Part shown: piece by piece, positions 50,697-61,197 of the stretch
Layout of the letters: each line of letters starts with the position of its first letter
Position numbering within the stretch: the first letter of the stretch is position 1
NCBI GenBank assembly: GCA_945925985.1
Contig: CAMELV010000007.1
Span: 1-64,000 of the forward strand
From: Comamonas sp. lk
Lineage (GTDB): Bacteria; Pseudomonadota; Gammaproteobacteria; Burkholderiales; Burkholderiaceae_C
DNA length: 64,000 nucleotides
Direction of reading: 5' to 3'
Translations under genes and position numbers: made by a program
Notes under the pieces: model-generated
Database searches by the model: none
The model's input: only the letters and a program-made list of their open reading frames with translations
What the model was told of the DNA's origin: nothing

Positions 50697-51221
50697 TTAT
50701 GCGAAGATTTCTTCGATGGACTTGCCACGCTTGGCTGCAACCGCCGACGGCGTCGTGGCGTGTGACAGTGCGTCAAGAGTGGCACGAACCATGTTGTAGG
50801 GGTTGGTAGAGCCATGGCTTTTAGCCACGATGTCCGTGATACCGACCACCTCAAACACCGCCCGCATGGGGCCGCCAGCGATGATGCCGGTCCCTTTAGG
50901 GGCGGGCGCCATCATGACTGAGGCTGCGCCATGCTGACCCATCACCTTGTGATGAATAGAGCCATTTTTCAGCGAGACCTTGGTCATGTTGCGGCGCGCT
51001 TCTTCCATCGCCTTTTGGACTGCGGCAGGCACCTCTTTTGACTTGCCCTTGCCCATACCGATCCGACCGTCACCGTCACCAACCACGGTCAGCGCAGCGA
51101 AACCGAGAATCCGGCCGCCCTTGACCACTTTGGTGACGCGATTGATCGCGATCATTTTTTCGCGCAGGCCATCTTCAGGCCCTTCGGCCTTACCCTGCAT
51201 CTTCGCTTGTACTTTAGCCAT
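50697..51221 (-). CDS. rpsE: 30S ribosomal protein S5
   Basis: 174 aa. [33 protein letters not shown] and [32 protein letters not shown] are S5 hallmarks. S5 affects decoding accuracy and mRNA entry. Follows rplR by 17 bp. Confidence 0.97.
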   Translation of the reverse strand: MAKVQAKMQGKAEGPEDGLREKMIAINRVTKVVKGGRILGFAALTVVGDGDGRIGMGKGKSKEVPAAVQKAMEEARRNMTKVSLKNGSIHHKVMGQHGAASVMMAPAPKGTGIIAGGPMRAVFEVVGITDIVAKSHGSTNPYNMVRATLDALSHATTPSAVAAKRGKSIEEIFA

Positions 51222-51238
51222 CTTTATTTCCGATCTGC

Positions 51239-51604
51239 TTAGAACTGCAAGCCAGCTTCGCGGGCTGCATCCGCCAGCGCCTTGACGCGGCCGTGGTATG
51301 CAAAACCGGCCCGATCAAACGCTACTTTTTCCACACCAGCGGCTCGCGCTTTTTCTGCCAAGCGCTTGCCAATCATCTGGGCCGCTGCCACATTGCCACC
51401 TTTGCCAGAGCCGCCGAGTTCTTTGCGAACTTCCAACTCTGCACTCGACGCAGTGGCGATAACTTTTCCGCCATCGCCAGAAATGACACTGGCGTAAATG
51501 TGCAGGTTGGTTCGGTTGACCGTCAGGCGCGCCACCCCTTGGGTAGCAATCCTGATCCGGGTTTGCCGGGCTCTGCGAAGACGTTGCTCTTTTTTGCTCA
51601 ACAT
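51239..51604 (-). CDS. rplR: 50S ribosomal protein L18
   Basis: 121 aa; [34 protein letters not shown] and [27 protein letters not shown] are typical L18, which binds 5S rRNA with L5. 11 bp after rplF. Confidence 0.97.
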   Translation of the reverse strand: MLSKKEQRLRRARQTRIRIATQGVARLTVNRTNLHIYASVISGDGGKVIATASSAELEVRKELGGSGKGGNVAAAQMIGKRLAEKARAAGVEKVAFDRAGFAYHGRVKALADAAREAGLQF

Positions 51605-51615
51605 ATTGCAGTTCC

Positions 51616-52149
51616 TTATTTCTTCTTGGTTTCTTTGATCGTGATTTTTTCGTCCGAATAACGGATGCCCTTGCCTTTGTATGGCTCTGGCGGACGAATC
51701 GCACGAATCTCGGCGGCCACCTGGCCAACCCGCTGGCGGTCTGCACCTTTGATCACGATCTCAGTCGGTGTGGGCGTAGCCACTGTGATCCCTGCAGGCA
51801 TGTCCTTGTTGACCGGGTGGGAGTAACCCACGGTCAAATTAAGCTTAGTCCCTTGAGCCTGAGCTTTGTAGCCCACGCCCACCAAGTTCAGCTTTTTCTC
51901 AAAACCCTTTGTGACACCCAGGACCATGTTGTTCACCAACTGGCGCATGGTGCCGCTCATGGCATTGGCTTCGCGGGAATCGTTGGCTGGTAGAAAGCTC
52001 AACTTGCCAGAATCGCTGCTGACCTTTACCAAGGCATTTTGTGTCAGTACCAGAGCACCGCCAGCACCTTTTACGCTGATTTGATCTTCTTTGACCGATA
52101 CGTCCACACCCGTGGGTACAACGACCGGCATTTTTCCTACACGAGACAT
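51616..52149 (-). CDS. rplF: 50S ribosomal protein L6
   Basis: 177 aa. [17 protein letters not shown] opening and the C-terminal [16 protein letters not shown] motif (GKGIRY is near invariant) identify L6, at the factor-binding region of the 50S subunit. 25 bp after rpsH. Confidence 0.97.
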   Translation of the reverse strand: MSRVGKMPVVVPTGVDVSVKEDQISVKGAGGALVLTQNALVKVSSDSGKLSFLPANDSREANAMSGTMRQLVNNMVLGVTKGFEKKLNLVGVGYKAQAQGTKLNLTVGYSHPVNKDMPAGITVATPTPTEIVIKGADRQRVGQVAAEIRAIRPPEPYKGKGIRYSDEKITIKETKKK

Positions 52150-52174
52150 CTCTGTTTCTCCTCAATGTCACGCT

Positions 52175-52570
52175 TCAGGCGACGTAGCAAAGGACTTCGC
52201 CACCGACACCGGTAGCACGTGCTTTGCGATCAGTCATCACACCCTTGGGGGTGGTGACGATCGCCACACCCAGGCCGTTCTGGACTTGCGGGATGGCATC
52301 GCTGCCACGGTAGACGCGAAGGCCGGGGCAACTGACGCGCTCAATGCGCTCAATCACAGGGCGGCCGGCGTAGTACTTGAGCGCAATTTCAAGCTCAGGG
52401 TTGCCCTTGACGGTGCTAACCTTGAAGCCATCAATATAGCCTTCGTCTTTCAAAACTTGCGCAATGGCAACCTTGACTTTGGAGGATGGCACGCTGACGG
52501 TTGTTTTAGCAACCATCTGCGCATTGCGAATGCGCGTCAGCAGGTCGGCAATAGGATCACTCATGCTCAT
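52175..52570 (-). CDS. rpsH: 30S ribosomal protein S8
   Basis: 131 aa; [18 protein letters not shown] and the C-terminal [20 protein letters not shown] block identify S8. S8 binds the centre of 16S rRNA and in E. coli represses the spc operon by binding mRNA at rplE; a similar site was not established here. Confidence 0.97.
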   Translation of the reverse strand: MSMSDPIADLLTRIRNAQMVAKTTVSVPSSKVKVAIAQVLKDEGYIDGFKVSTVKGNPELEIALKYYAGRPVIERIERVSCPGLRVYRGSDAIPQVQNGLGVAIVTTPKGVMTDRKARATGVGGEVLCYVA

Positions 52571-52588
52571 AGTTATGTCTCCTGCCGC

Positions 52589-52894
52589 TTACCAGCTGGC
52601 TTTGACGATGCCGGGGATTTCCCCTGCAAACGCCATTTCGCGGATCTTGGCCCGGGCCAAGCCGAAGTGCTGAAAGGTTCCGCGAGGACGGCCCGTGATC
52701 GCACAACGGTTGCGTTGACGCGTCGGGTTTGCGTTTCGCGGGAGCTTTTGCAGCGCCAGGCGAGCGGCCGCCCGCTCTTCGTCACTGCGCTTGGCGTCGC
52801 CTGCTGTCGCTTTCAGTTCCGCATGTTTTTTTGCGTACTTGGCAACCAGTTTGTCGCGCTTGAGTTCGCGCTCGATTAAAGCCATCTTAGCCAC
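52589..52894 (-). CDS. rpsN: 30S ribosomal protein S14, zinc-free form
   Basis: 101 aa, the long form; it has a single Cys ([12 protein letters not shown]) instead of the two CxxC pairs, so it is the zinc-independent type. [21 protein letters not shown] is the conserved C-terminal region. Between rplE and rpsH. Confidence 0.96.
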   Translation of the reverse strand: MAKMALIERELKRDKLVAKYAKKHAELKATAGDAKRSDEERAAARLALQKLPRNANPTRQRNRCAITGRPRGTFQHFGLARAKIREMAFAGEIPGIVKASW

Positions 52895-52902
52895 GGGTCA
52901 CC

Positions 52903-53442
52903 TCAGTTCTTGAAGGGGAAACGGAAACCTGCGAGCAGCGCCTTGCACTCTTCGTCAGTCCTTGCCGTTGTGGTAATGCTGATATTGAGACCGCGCAAGG
53001 CGTCGACCTTGTCGTACTCGATTTCAGGAAAAATAATCTGCTCTTTAACGCCGATGTTGTAGTTGCCACGGCCGTCAAAGGCTCGTCCCGAGATACCCCG
53101 GAAGTCACGGACGCGGGGCAGTGCTACCGTCACAAAGCGATCGAGGAACTCAAACATCTGCACGCCGCGTAGTGTCACCATGCAACCAATGGCCTGATCT
53201 TCCCGGATCTTGAACCCGGCGATGGCTTTTTTCGACTTGGTGACAACGGGCTTTTGGCCGGCGATTTTGGTGAGGTCGCTGACGGCGTGGTCCATGACCT
53301 TTTTATCAGCGACTGCCTCGCTCACACCCATATTGAGCGTGATCTTGGTCAGGCGAGGCACCTGCATGGGGGACGTATAGCCAAATTTGGCCATCAATTC
53401 CGGCGCGACTTTCTCGCGGTAGTGTTGTTGCAAACGAGCCAT
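52903..53442 (-). CDS. rplE: 50S ribosomal protein L5
   Basis: 179 aa; [16 protein letters not shown] and [24 protein letters not shown] are L5 hallmarks. L5 binds 5S rRNA and contacts P-site tRNA. Two bp after the rplX stop. Confidence 0.97.
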   Translation of the reverse strand: MARLQQHYREKVAPELMAKFGYTSPMQVPRLTKITLNMGVSEAVADKKVMDHAVSDLTKIAGQKPVVTKSKKAIAGFKIREDQAIGCMVTLRGVQMFEFLDRFVTVALPRVRDFRGISGRAFDGRGNYNIGVKEQIIFPEIEYDKVDALRGLNISITTTARTDEECKALLAGFRFPFKN

Positions 53443-53444
53443 GG

Positions 53445-53765
53445 TTATGCCACCTTGATTTCTTCACCGCTGGACTTGTAAACACGAACGCGTTTACCTT
53501 CAGCCAGTGACTTGATGCCAACCCGATCCGCCTTGCCTGTTGCAGCATTGAAGATTGCCACGTTTGACTGGTGAATGGGCATGGATTTTTCGACGATTCC
53601 GCCGGTCGTACCCTTCATGGGGTTAGGCTTGGTGTGCTTCTTCACCACGTTGATGCCTTCGACCAACACATGTGAGTCGTCTACGCGCAACGCAATCTTG
53701 CCGCGCTTGCCTTTGTCGCGACCCGCGATCACGATGATCTCGTCGCCTTTACGAATCTTGTTCAT
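53445..53765 (-). CDS. rplX: 50S ribosomal protein L24
   Basis: 106 aa with the KOW motif ([22 protein letters not shown]). It nucleates 50S assembly near the tunnel exit. The gap to rplN is 9 bp. Confidence 0.97.
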   Translation of the reverse strand: MNKIRKGDEIIVIAGRDKGKRGKIALRVDDSHVLVEGINVVKKHTKPNPMKGTTGGIVEKSMPIHQSNVAIFNAATGKADRVGIKSLAEGKRVRVYKSSGEEIKVA

Positions 53766-53774
53766 GGCGCGTCC

Positions 53775-54143
53775 TTACAAAACTTCTGGAGCCAGAGATA
53801 CGATCTTCATGAATTTTTCAGTACGCAATTCACGTGTGACCGGGCCAAAAATGCGGGTCCCAATGGGCTCCAGCTTGGCATTGAGCAACACGGCTGCATT
53901 ACCGTCGAACTTGACCAGCGAACCGTCGCTGCGACGGATGCCCTTGGCAGTGCGAACGACAACGGCGCTGTAAATTTCGCCCTTTTTGACACGGCCGCGC
54001 GGCGCAGCTTCTTTAATGCTGACCTTGATGACGTCGCCAACGCTGGCATAACGACGCTTGGACCCGCCAAGCACCTTGATGCACAGCACGGACTTGGCGC
54101 CGGTATTGTCGGCAACTTCCAGTCGAGATTCTGTTTGGATCAT
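53775..54143 (-). CDS. rplN: 50S ribosomal protein L14
   Basis: 122 aa from [19 protein letters not shown] at 54143, the universal L14 start; an ATG 15 bp upstream is in the leader. First gene of the spc operon. The S10 operon (ending in rpsQ) is not next to it: glpD lies upstream instead, so in this genome the two ribosomal clusters are separated and the spc operon has its own promoter. Confidence 0.97.
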   Translation of the reverse strand: MIQTESRLEVADNTGAKSVLCIKVLGGSKRRYASVGDVIKVSIKEAAPRGRVKKGEIYSAVVVRTAKGIRRSDGSLVKFDGNAAVLLNAKLEPIGTRIFGPVTRELRTEKFMKIVSLAPEVL

Positions 54144-54307
54144 TTCAAATATTCCCAACTTGCATCAGATCCTCAGTGTTTCTTGGCGAGCACCAAACAC
54201 CACCGCATTTCTGATCAGTCTTGGGCCCGTCGTCCCTAGCATGAACCACTCACGCTGCTTCCGTTGGGCAGATACTTCGCTCAAAGGTTTTTGAAGCGAA
54301 GCCTAAG

Positions 54308-54336
54308 ATTGTACAAGCCTTTTGTCGCTTCGTCAA
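54308..54336 (-). promoter_or_regulatory. Sigma70 promoter of the spc operon
   Basis: On the minus strand TTGACG (54336-54331), a 17-bp spacer, then TACAAT (54313-54308): five of six at each element with ideal spacing. It leaves a leader of about 160 nt before rplN. The leader contains an imperfect hairpin CTTCGCT/AGCGAAG (about 54274-54300). Confidence 0.75.
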
Positions 54337-54342
54337 GCGTTT

Positions 54343-55950
54343 TTAGGGAGGCCCGCACAAATATTGATGCGTCAGCTGGATAAATTCGTCAATCTTAGGC
54401 GCCAAACCCGTCTCTTGCTCCAGGATTTCGCCCACCCGAGCCGCAAGACTAGCGGCCAAAGCCGCATCCAGGAACAACAAGCGCGCGCGGCGGGCGAGCA
54501 CATCCTCTACAGTGATTGCATATTCGTGCCTGGCCGCAAAGCGAACCATACCTTCAGTCAGCCCCCACCCAAGGGCAACCTCAGCACCCGGCATCGCCAG
54601 CAGCCAACTTTGCTCATCCCCGTAGGACTGCGGTCCTGGGCTTGCGACGACCGAGTGGAAGACTGGCTCGCCGGTTTGCGCGCCCACCAGGCGCAGTCGT
54701 GTGGTGATGCCTGCCGCTCTACTTGGGATCAGGCCAGCGTCGACGCAGGTTTGCAGCACATCCTCGGCCATGGCGCGGTAGGTGGTCCACTTACCGCCAG
54801 TCACAGTCACCAGGCCACTCTGGCTGAGTAGCACCGTATGCTCACGGCTCAGGCCCTTGGTGTTGGCGCCAGCCTCGTCAGGCGGTTTAACCAGGGGCCG
54901 CAAGCCCACCCACACGCTTTTGACGTCAGCGCGGTGCGGCGCGCGCACGAGGTATCGCGCGGCCTCATCGAGGATGAAGTCGATTTCCTGCGGAAATGGC
55001 AGCGGCTCGCGCGCCAGATCCGCGCGCGGCGTGTCGGTCGTGCCCAAAATCACCCGGCCCAGCCAGGGCACAGCGAACAGAACCCGGCCATCAGCGGTCT
55101 TGGGCACCATCAGGGCCACGTCCGAGTCAAGAAACTCACGCCCCACCACCAGGTGCACACCCTGGCTAGGTGCCACCAAGGCAGGCGTGGCCCGACTGCC
55201 CGGCGCAGCGGTGACCGCGCCGTCACGCTGGCGCAATTCGTCCACCCAGACCCCGGCCGCGTTGACCACACACGCTGCGCTGAGGGTGTAAGCCGCTCCG
55301 GTGAGTTGATCCCGGCATGACAGGCCGGCGACTTTGCCCTGGTGGTACACCAGATCGACGGCTGCACAGTAGTTCACCAACAGGGCGCCGCGCGCCGCCG
55401 CTGTGCGAGCCAACGCTAAGGCAAGCCGCGCATCATCAAACTGGCCATCCCAGTACTTGACGCCTCCGCGCAGGCCATTGGCCTGAGCCGTTGGCAAGTG
55501 CCGCAGTGTTTCCGCTCGGCTCAGGAATTCAGTCTTACCTAGGCCCGCCTTGCCGGCCAGCGCGTCGTAGACCTTGAGACCCAGGCCGTAAAAAGACCTT
55601 TCCCACCACCGGTAAGACGGCATCACGAACGGCAGGGCTTGGGCCAGGTGGGGCGCATTGGCCAGTAACGTGGTGCGCTCGTGCAGCGCTTCGCGCACCA
55701 GCCCGATGCTCCCCTGAGCCAGGTAACGGACTCCCCCATGCACCAGCTTGGTGGCCCGTGAAGAGGTGCCCTTGGCAAAATCATGCGACTCGACCAGCAC
55801 CACACTCAGCCCTCGGGCTGCGGCGTCGAGCGCCACGCCCAGGCCGGTGGCGCCCCCGCCGACAATCGCCAGGTCATAGTGGTGCGGCCGCGCCAGTCGA
55901 GCCAGAAGTTCGGCACGGCGGGTCGGCAGCGGGGTTGAGGCGACAGGCAT
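54343..55950 (-). CDS. glpD: Glycerol-3-phosphate dehydrogenase (FAD)
   Basis: 535 aa from ATG 55950; the open frame upstream runs through the operator region. N-terminal FAD-binding YDLAIVGGGATGLGVALDAAARGL (GxGxxG), then GTSSRATKLVHGGVRYL, the GlpD family motif. It oxidises glycerol-3-phosphate to dihydroxyacetone phosphate and passes electrons to ubiquinone at the inner membrane. Divergent from glpR, with two operator-like repeats between them, and completes a glycerol pathway with glpK. Confidence 0.95.
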   Translation of the reverse strand: MPVASTPLPTRRAELLARLARPHHYDLAIVGGGATGLGVALDAAARGLSVVLVESHDFAKGTSSRATKLVHGGVRYLAQGSIGLVREALHERTTLLANAPHLAQALPFVMPSYRWWERSFYGLGLKVYDALAGKAGLGKTEFLSRAETLRHLPTAQANGLRGGVKYWDGQFDDARLALALARTAAARGALLVNYCAAVDLVYHQGKVAGLSCRDQLTGAAYTLSAACVVNAAGVWVDELRQRDGAVTAAPGSRATPALVAPSQGVHLVVGREFLDSDVALMVPKTADGRVLFAVPWLGRVILGTTDTPRADLAREPLPFPQEIDFILDEAARYLVRAPHRADVKSVWVGLRPLVKPPDEAGANTKGLSREHTVLLSQSGLVTVTGGKWTTYRAMAEDVLQTCVDAGLIPSRAAGITTRLRLVGAQTGEPVFHSVVASPGPQSYGDEQSWLLAMPGAEVALGWGLTEGMVRFAARHEYAITVEDVLARRARLLFLDAALAASLAARVGEILEQETGLAPKIDEFIQLTHQYLCGPP

Positions 55951-55990
55951 GGGCACAATATCCAATGGGCAACAAACAGATGCCGGATTA

Positions 55991-56040
55991 TTGTTCGAAT
56001 TTATTCGTTTTATTTTTTTATTGTTCGTTATAGTTCGTTT
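55991..56040. promoter_or_regulatory. GlpR operator pair between glpD and glpR
   Basis: Two 20-bp near-identical direct repeats, TTGTTCGAATTTATTCGTTT (55991-56010) and TTGTTCGTTATAGTTCGTTT (56021-56040), 30 bp apart. TTCG-centred sites of this kind are known targets of DeoR-type GlpR regulators. The second copy ends 2 bp before the glpR start codon, so GlpR should repress itself as well as glpD. Confidence 0.75.
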
Positions 56041-56042
56041 TA

Positions 56043-56810
56043 ATGACCCATCACCCAAGACAACTGCGGCTGCTGGCCCTCGCCCAAGAACAGGGCACGG
56101 TCACTGTCGAGCAGCTGGCCCAAATGCTGGGCGTCACCTTGCAAACCGTGCGACGGGACGTACAGCTTTTGGCAGAGGGCGGATTGCTGAGCCGCTTTCA
56201 TGGGGGCGTTCGGGTGCCGGGCTCCACGGTTGAAAACATGGCACACCAGCAACGGGTCAACCTGAATGCAGCTGGCAAGGCCCGCATTGCTCAGGCGGTG
56301 GCGGCCGCAGTGCCACACAACTGTTCGCTGATGCTAAACATTGGCACCACCACCGAAGCCGTGGCACAGGCTTTGGGGCAGCACACAGGCCTGCGCGTGA
56401 TTACCAACAACCTGAACGTGGCGCGCATTCTCAGCGCCAACCCGAAGAGCGAAGTGATTGTGGCCGGCGGCGTGGTGCGCAGCCATGACCAAGGCATTGT
56501 TGGCGAGGCCGCCGTTGATTTCATTCGCCAGTTCAAGGTGGACATTGCGCTGATCGGCATCTCTGGCATTGAAGTTGACGGCACCCTTCGCGATTTCGAC
56601 TACCGCGAAGTCAAGGTGTCTCAGACCATCATGGCGCACGCCAGGGCGGTCTGGCTTGCCGCCGACAGCAGTAAATTTAACCGGCCAGCGATGGTGGAGG
56701 TCGCCAAGCTGACGCAAATCGACCGGCTTTTCACCGATGCCGCGCCGCCCGAGCCGTTCCCGGCCCTGCTGGCCGAGGCCGGAGTTCGGGTCGACCTGGC
56801 CGCCGCCTAA
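56043..56810 (+). CDS. glpR: DeoR-family glycerol-3-phosphate regulon repressor
   Basis: 255 aa. N-terminal DeoR HTH (GTVTVEQLAQMLGVTLQTVRRDV) and a C-terminal sugar-phosphate-binding domain (NIGTTTEAVAQAL, GGVVRSHDQGIVGEAA, GISGIEVDGTLRDFDYREV). It represses glycerol genes and is released by glycerol-3-phosphate. Between glpD (divergent) and glpK (60 bp downstream). Confidence 0.93.
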   Translation: MTHHPRQLRLLALAQEQGTVTVEQLAQMLGVTLQTVRRDVQLLAEGGLLSRFHGGVRVPGSTVENMAHQQRVNLNAAGKARIAQAVAAAVPHNCSLMLNIGTTTEAVAQALGQHTGLRVITNNLNVARILSANPKSEVIVAGGVVRSHDQGIVGEAAVDFIRQFKVDIALIGISGIEVDGTLRDFDYREVKVSQTIMAHARAVWLAADSSKFNRPAMVEVAKLTQIDRLFTDAAPPEPFPALLAEAGVRVDLAAA

Positions 56811-56870
56811 AGCACTGACCCCCTCTGTCGCATCGCACTGTCGACCCCTTTCAACTGGAGCCCCGCCACC

Positions 56871-58361
56871 ATGACTTACCTGCTTGCCCTGGACCAGGGC
56901 ACCTCGAGTTCGCGCAGCATCGTGTTTGATGCCAGTGGCCAGGCGCTGAGCATGGCGCAACAGGAGCTGCCGCAGATCTACCCCCAACCCGGCTGGGTTG
57001 AACACGACCCAATGGTGATCTGGCGAACCCAGTTGGCGACCGCCCGCGAGGCACTTGCCAAGGCCGGTGTCACAGCGCGTCAGGTGCGGGCCATTGGCAT
57101 CACCAACCAACGCGAGACCACCGTGGTCTGGAACCGCCGCACCGGGGTTCCGATCCACCATGCCATCGTCTGGCAGGACCGGCGCGCAGAACCCACCTGC
57201 GCAGATTTGCGCGCGCGCGGCCTGGCGGCCATGGTTCAGGCCAAGACCGGATTGGTGATCGACGCCTATTTCTCGGGTACCAAGCTGCGCTGGCTGCTAG
57301 ACCACGTACCGGGCGCACGGGCACAGGCTGAAGCGGGCGAACTGGCGTTCGGCACCATTGACAGCTGGCTGATCTGGCAGTTGACCGACGGCGCGGTGCA
57401 TGCCACGGATGTCAGCAACGCGTCGCGCACCCTGTTGTTCAATGTGCACAGCAACCAATGGGACGCCGAGCTGCTGCAGATGCTCGATATTCCACCCAGC
57501 ATGATGCCCACCGTGCGGCCATCCAGTTCATTGTTCGGCGAGGTCAAACCAGCGCTGCTAGGCCATGCAATCATGATCGGCGGTGTGGCTGGCGACCAGC
57601 AAAGCGCTCTCTTCGGGCAGGCCTGCTTCAAGGCTGGTCTGGTCAAAAACACTTATGGCACTGGCTGCTTCATGCTGATGCACACCGGCGCCATGTTTCA
57701 GACCTCGCACAATGGCTTGATCACCACCAGCGCGGCCCAGACTGGATCCCAGCCCGAGTTCGTCTTGGAGGGCAGCGTATTCGTCGGCGGTGCCGTGGTG
57801 CAATGGCTGCGCGACGGCTTGCACGCCATTCAGAGCAGCAGCGAGGTGGAGGCATTGGCGCAAAGTGTGCCGGACTCGGGGGGCGTGATGATGGTGCCCG
57901 CATTCACTGGGCTGGGCGCGCCCTATTGGCAAGCAGATGCGCGTGGCACCATCACTGGCCTGACCCGCGGCAGCACCGCGGCCCACATCGCGCGCGCCGC
58001 CTTGGAAAGTATTGCCTACCAAAGCGCAGCTCTGTTGCTGGCGATGAGTCGTGACGCGGTCCAGGGCGGTGGCGCCCCGGTGGCCGAGCTACGGGTCGAT
58101 GGTGGGGCCTGCGTGAATGACCTGCTGATGCAGTTCCAGGCCGATCTGCTCGGCATCCCGGTGGTGCGCCCGGCCGTGACCGAGACCACCGCCCTAGGCG
58201 CGGCCTACCTGGCCGGACTGGCCACCGGGATTTATCGCAATACCGATGAACTGGCTGGCCTCTGGCGCGCCGAACGACGCTTTTTGCCCACCCTGGCGCC
58301 GGCGCGTGCAGCGGAACTGATGGCGCGCTGGGAGCATGCGGTGCGGCAGGCTGTGGCCTGA
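56871..58361 (+). CDS. glpK: Glycerol kinase
   Basis: 496 aa, typical length. FGGY-kinase motifs: [54 protein letters not shown], and the C-terminal FGGY signature [19 protein letters not shown]. Phosphorylates glycerol to glycerol-3-phosphate, the substrate of GlpD and inducer of GlpR. No glpF facilitator is present in the window. Confidence 0.96.
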   Translation: MTYLLALDQGTSSSRSIVFDASGQALSMAQQELPQIYPQPGWVEHDPMVIWRTQLATAREALAKAGVTARQVRAIGITNQRETTVVWNRRTGVPIHHAIVWQDRRAEPTCADLRARGLAAMVQAKTGLVIDAYFSGTKLRWLLDHVPGARAQAEAGELAFGTIDSWLIWQLTDGAVHATDVSNASRTLLFNVHSNQWDAELLQMLDIPPSMMPTVRPSSSLFGEVKPALLGHAIMIGGVAGDQQSALFGQACFKAGLVKNTYGTGCFMLMHTGAMFQTSHNGLITTSAAQTGSQPEFVLEGSVFVGGAVVQWLRDGLHAIQSSSEVEALAQSVPDSGGVMMVPAFTGLGAPYWQADARGTITGLTRGSTAAHIARAALESIAYQSAALLLAMSRDAVQGGGAPVAELRVDGGACVNDLLMQFQADLLGIPVVRPAVTETTALGAAYLAGLATGIYRNTDELAGLWRAERRFLPTLAPARAAELMARWEHAVRQAVA

Positions 58362-58447
58362 ACTGTCGCCCGTCACCAAGGTCGGGGCCGCTGTGGGTAG
58401 ACTTGCAGCTTGATCGGCATCCCCCACCCTAATGAAATCCAAACAAC

Positions 58448-59263
58448 ATGACTGAACGTATTGCATTCATTGGTGGCGGCAATATGGCCAGCGCCATCAT
58501 TGGTGGCCTGGTACGCCAGGGCACACCGGCGGCGATGATCGATGTGGTGGAGCCATTTGCCCAAGCGCGTGCAGCGCTGCTTCAGCAACACGGGGTGCTG
58601 GCCCAGCCGCAGGCGGGGCCCTTTCTGAGCCAAGCAGCACTGGTGATCTGGGCCGTCAAGCCGCAGATGTTCCGGCAGGCGGCAGCTGCGGTCTGCCCCC
58701 ACACCTTAGGGGCCTTACACCTGAGCGTGGCGGCCGGTATCCGCACGGACAGCATCGCCCAATGGCTGAATAGCGAGCGGGTGGTGCGCGCCATGCCTAA
58801 TACGCCGGCCCTGATTGGCCGGGGCATGACCGCACTGTTTGCCAGGGCCAGGGTGACAGCAGCAGAGCGCTCGCGTGTGGATGCCGTGATCGCCACCACC
58901 GGCGAGTTGCTTTGGCTCGCCGCTGAAGAGCAGCTGGATGCCGTGACCGCCTTGTCGGGCTCTGGCCCCGCCTATATGTTCTATTTTATGGAGGCCATGC
59001 GCGCTGCGGGGGTCGAGATGGGCCTGCCGGCTGAGCAGGCCTACCAACTGGCGGTGGCGACCTTCATCGGCGCGGGCGAACTGGCACGGGCGTCTACCGA
59101 GCCTCCCGAAGTGTTGCGCCAACGCGTCACCTCACCCGGCGGCACCACCCATGCGGCGATTTCCATGATGGGGCAGACCGACGTCGGTGGGCAATTTATA
59201 CGGGCCATGCACGCCGCGCGCAGCCGGGCCACCGAAATGGGGCAGGAATTTGGCGCAGCCTGA
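58448..59263 (+). CDS. proC: Pyrroline-5-carboxylate reductase
   Basis: 271 aa. N-terminal NAD(P)-binding IAFIGGGNMASAIIGGL, then VRAMPNTPALIGRGMTAL and the signature ALSGSGPAYMFYFMEAM ... TSPGGTTHAAI. Final step of proline synthesis. Convergent with ubiA (9-bp gap). Confidence 0.96.
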   Translation: MTERIAFIGGGNMASAIIGGLVRQGTPAAMIDVVEPFAQARAALLQQHGVLAQPQAGPFLSQAALVIWAVKPQMFRQAAAAVCPHTLGALHLSVAAGIRTDSIAQWLNSERVVRAMPNTPALIGRGMTALFARARVTAAERSRVDAVIATTGELLWLAAEEQLDAVTALSGSGPAYMFYFMEAMRAAGVEMGLPAEQAYQLAVATFIGAGELARASTEPPEVLRQRVTSPGGTTHAAISMMGQTDVGGQFIRAMHAARSRATEMGQEFGAA

Positions 59264-59272
59264 GCGGGTCGC

Positions 59273-60172
59273 TCAGGCTACGGCATAACTGGCCGCGATG
59301 CCGGCAAACACGGTGAAGCCCAACCAGTGGTTCAGGCGAAAAGCCCGAAAGCAACCGTCCCGGCTGCGCCCCCTGATCAGGCGGTAATGCCACAGCACTT
59401 GCGCCAGCGCGGGGATAATTGCTATATAAAAAATAGCATTAACTCCATACTGGACAAGGGCTAGAGCCCAAATTGACAAGTAAACAGCATAGCTCGCCAT
59501 GACCGCGGATACGTCTCGCGTGCCCAATGTGATGGCAGAGGTTTTCATGCCCAAGCGCAAGTCGTCGTCGCGGTCCACCATCGCGTACTCGGTGTCGTAG
59601 GCCAGCACCCAGAACAAGTTGCCAAGAAGCAACAGCCACGCCAGCGGCGGCACACTGGCGGCCATGGCGCCGAGGCTGAAGCTCTGACGACCCAATACGG
59701 CAGAGAAGGCCATCGGAATGCCAAAGCTGAAAGCCACCCCGAGCACCGCCTGCGGCATGGAGACCCAGCGTTTGGCATAGGGGTAGGCCAGCGTCACCGC
59801 CAGTGCCACAAAAGACCAGGCGATGGTGGTCGTGTTGGTGGTCAGCACCAGGCCAAAGGCCAGCGCCGCGAGCACGGCTCCCAGCAGCAGCGCCTCTGGC
59901 ACGGTCACCGCGCCGGTGGTGACCGGCCGGCCGGCGGTGCGTTTGACATGCCGGTCAAACTCGCGGTCGGCCACATCGTTGACACAGCAACCCGCGCTGC
60001 GCATGAGCACGGTGCCCAGGCTGAAAACCAGCAGCAGATGCCAACCAGGAAAGCCCCTTGCGGCGATCCACAGCGCGCTCAGCGTCGGCCAGAGCAACAA
60101 CAACCAACCGGCCGGTCGATCCCAACGGATCAGGTTCAGGTACAGGGCAATTCGGCTGGCGGGTCGGCGCAT
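59273..60172 (-). CDS. ubiA: 4-hydroxybenzoate octaprenyltransferase
   Basis: 299 aa from ATG 60172 (a TTG 9 bp upstream is possible). Two Asp-rich motifs of the UbiA family: [19 protein letters not shown] and [13 protein letters not shown], with about eight helices. It attaches the polyprenyl tail to 4-hydroxybenzoate in ubiquinone synthesis at the inner membrane. One helix near the C-terminus ([17 protein letters not shown]) is encoded by a copy of the dispersed 57-bp repeat. Confidence 0.94.
   Translation of the reverse strand: MRRPASRIALYLNLIRWDRPAGWLLLLWPTLSALWIAARGFPGWHLLLVFSLGTVLMRSAGCCVNDVADREFDRHVKRTAGRPVTTGAVTVPEALLLGAVLAALAFGLVLTTNTTTIAWSFVALAVTLAYPYAKRWVSMPQAVLGVAFSFGIPMAFSAVLGRQSFSLGAMAASVPPLAWLLLLGNLFWVLAYDTEYAMVDRDDDLRLGMKTSAITLGTRDVSAVMASYAVYLSIWALALVQYGVNAIFYIAIIPALAQVLWHYRLIRGRSRDGCFRAFRLNHWLGFTVFAGIAASYAVA
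59417..59474 (+). repeat. Dispersed 57-bp repeat, in ubiA
   Basis: Begins AATTGCTATATAAAAAATAG and ends AAGGGCTAGAGCCCAAAT. Relative to ubiA it is antisense, and the antisense frame still gives a hydrophobic helix, because the repeat is AT-rich and palindromic in its first half. Confidence 0.8.
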
Positions 60173-60200
60173 GACGATCAATGGGGACCGGGACGCAAGC

Positions 60201-61154
60201 TCAGGACAAACGGGCTACGCCTGGCAATTCGCAGGCGTAGATGGCGTTACGCAGCGCAGCAATGGCCTCATAGCGGGTGAAACTGCGCCGCCAGGCCAGT
60301 ACCACGCGCCGCGTCGGCGGATCACCGGTGAAAGGCAGGTATTTGATGTAGGGGTCTTCGTCTCGCTTGCGCCGGGGCCTAGCGCCCAACGCTTCTTTGG
60401 GCACGCTCAGCCGTGGCACCAGCGTCACACCCATGCCGGCTGCCACCATGTGCTTGATGGTCTCCAGCGATGAGCCCTCAAAACTGCGGCGTATGCCCTC
60501 AGCATTGCTGGAGAAGCGCGCAAACTCGGGGCAGACCTCCAGCACGTGGTCGCGAAAACAATGCCCGCTGCCCAGCAACAGCATGGTCTCGTTCTTCAAC
60601 TCGTCGTTGCTGACGCTGCTGCGAGCGGCCAGCGCGTGGTTGGACGGCACCGCCGCCAAAAATGGCTCGTCGTAGAGAGGGGCAATGGCCAGCCCGGCGT
60701 CGGGAAACGGCTCAGCCAAAATGGCGCAGTCGATCTCGCCAGTGCGCAACATCTCCAGCAGCTTGACGGTGAAGTTCTCCTGGAGCATCAGGGGCATCTG
60801 CGGCGTCTGTTTGATCATCTGGCGCACAAGATCAGGCAGCAGGTAGGGGCCAATGGTGTAGATCAGGCCCAGTGTCAACGGCCCGGCCAAGGGGTCCTTG
60901 CCGCGCTTGGCGATTTCCTTGATGTTGGCGGCCTGCTCCAGCACACTTTGCGCCTGACGGACGATTTCCTCGCCCAAATGAGTGACCGTGACCTCGTTGG
61001 CATTGCGCTCGAAAAGCTTGACCTCCAGCTCTTCTTCAAGCTTCTTGACAGCAACCGACAGCGTGGGCTGCGACACATAACAGGCATCGGCCGCTTTGCC
61101 AAAGTGCCTCTCGCGTGCCACGGCCACAATGTATTTGAGTTCGGTCAGAGTCAT
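60201..61154 (-). CDS. oxyR: LysR-type peroxide sensor OxyR
   Basis: 317 aa. LysR HTH at the N-terminus ([40 protein letters not shown]). In the regulatory domain [14 protein letters not shown] holds the two redox cysteines nine residues apart, as in E. coli OxyR Cys199 and Cys208. It activates catalase, ahp and related genes on peroxide. Between recG and ubiA, an order common in betaproteobacteria. Confidence 0.93.
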   Translation of the reverse strand: MTLTELKYIVAVARERHFGKAADACYVSQPTLSVAVKKLEEELEVKLFERNANEVTVTHLGEEIVRQAQSVLEQAANIKEIAKRGKDPLAGPLTLGLIYTIGPYLLPDLVRQMIKQTPQMPLMLQENFTVKLLEMLRTGEIDCAILAEPFPDAGLAIAPLYDEPFLAAVPSNHALAARSSVSNDELKNETMLLLGSGHCFRDHVLEVCPEFARFSSNAEGIRRSFEGSSLETIKHMVAAGMGVTLVPRLSVPKEALGARPRRKRDEDPYIKYLPFTGDPPTRRVVLAWRRSFTRYEAIAALRNAIYACELPGVARLS

Positions 61155-61197
61155 GCCGCTATTGTGCCCCGGCGCATGCCGCTGGGCAGCTACCGCA

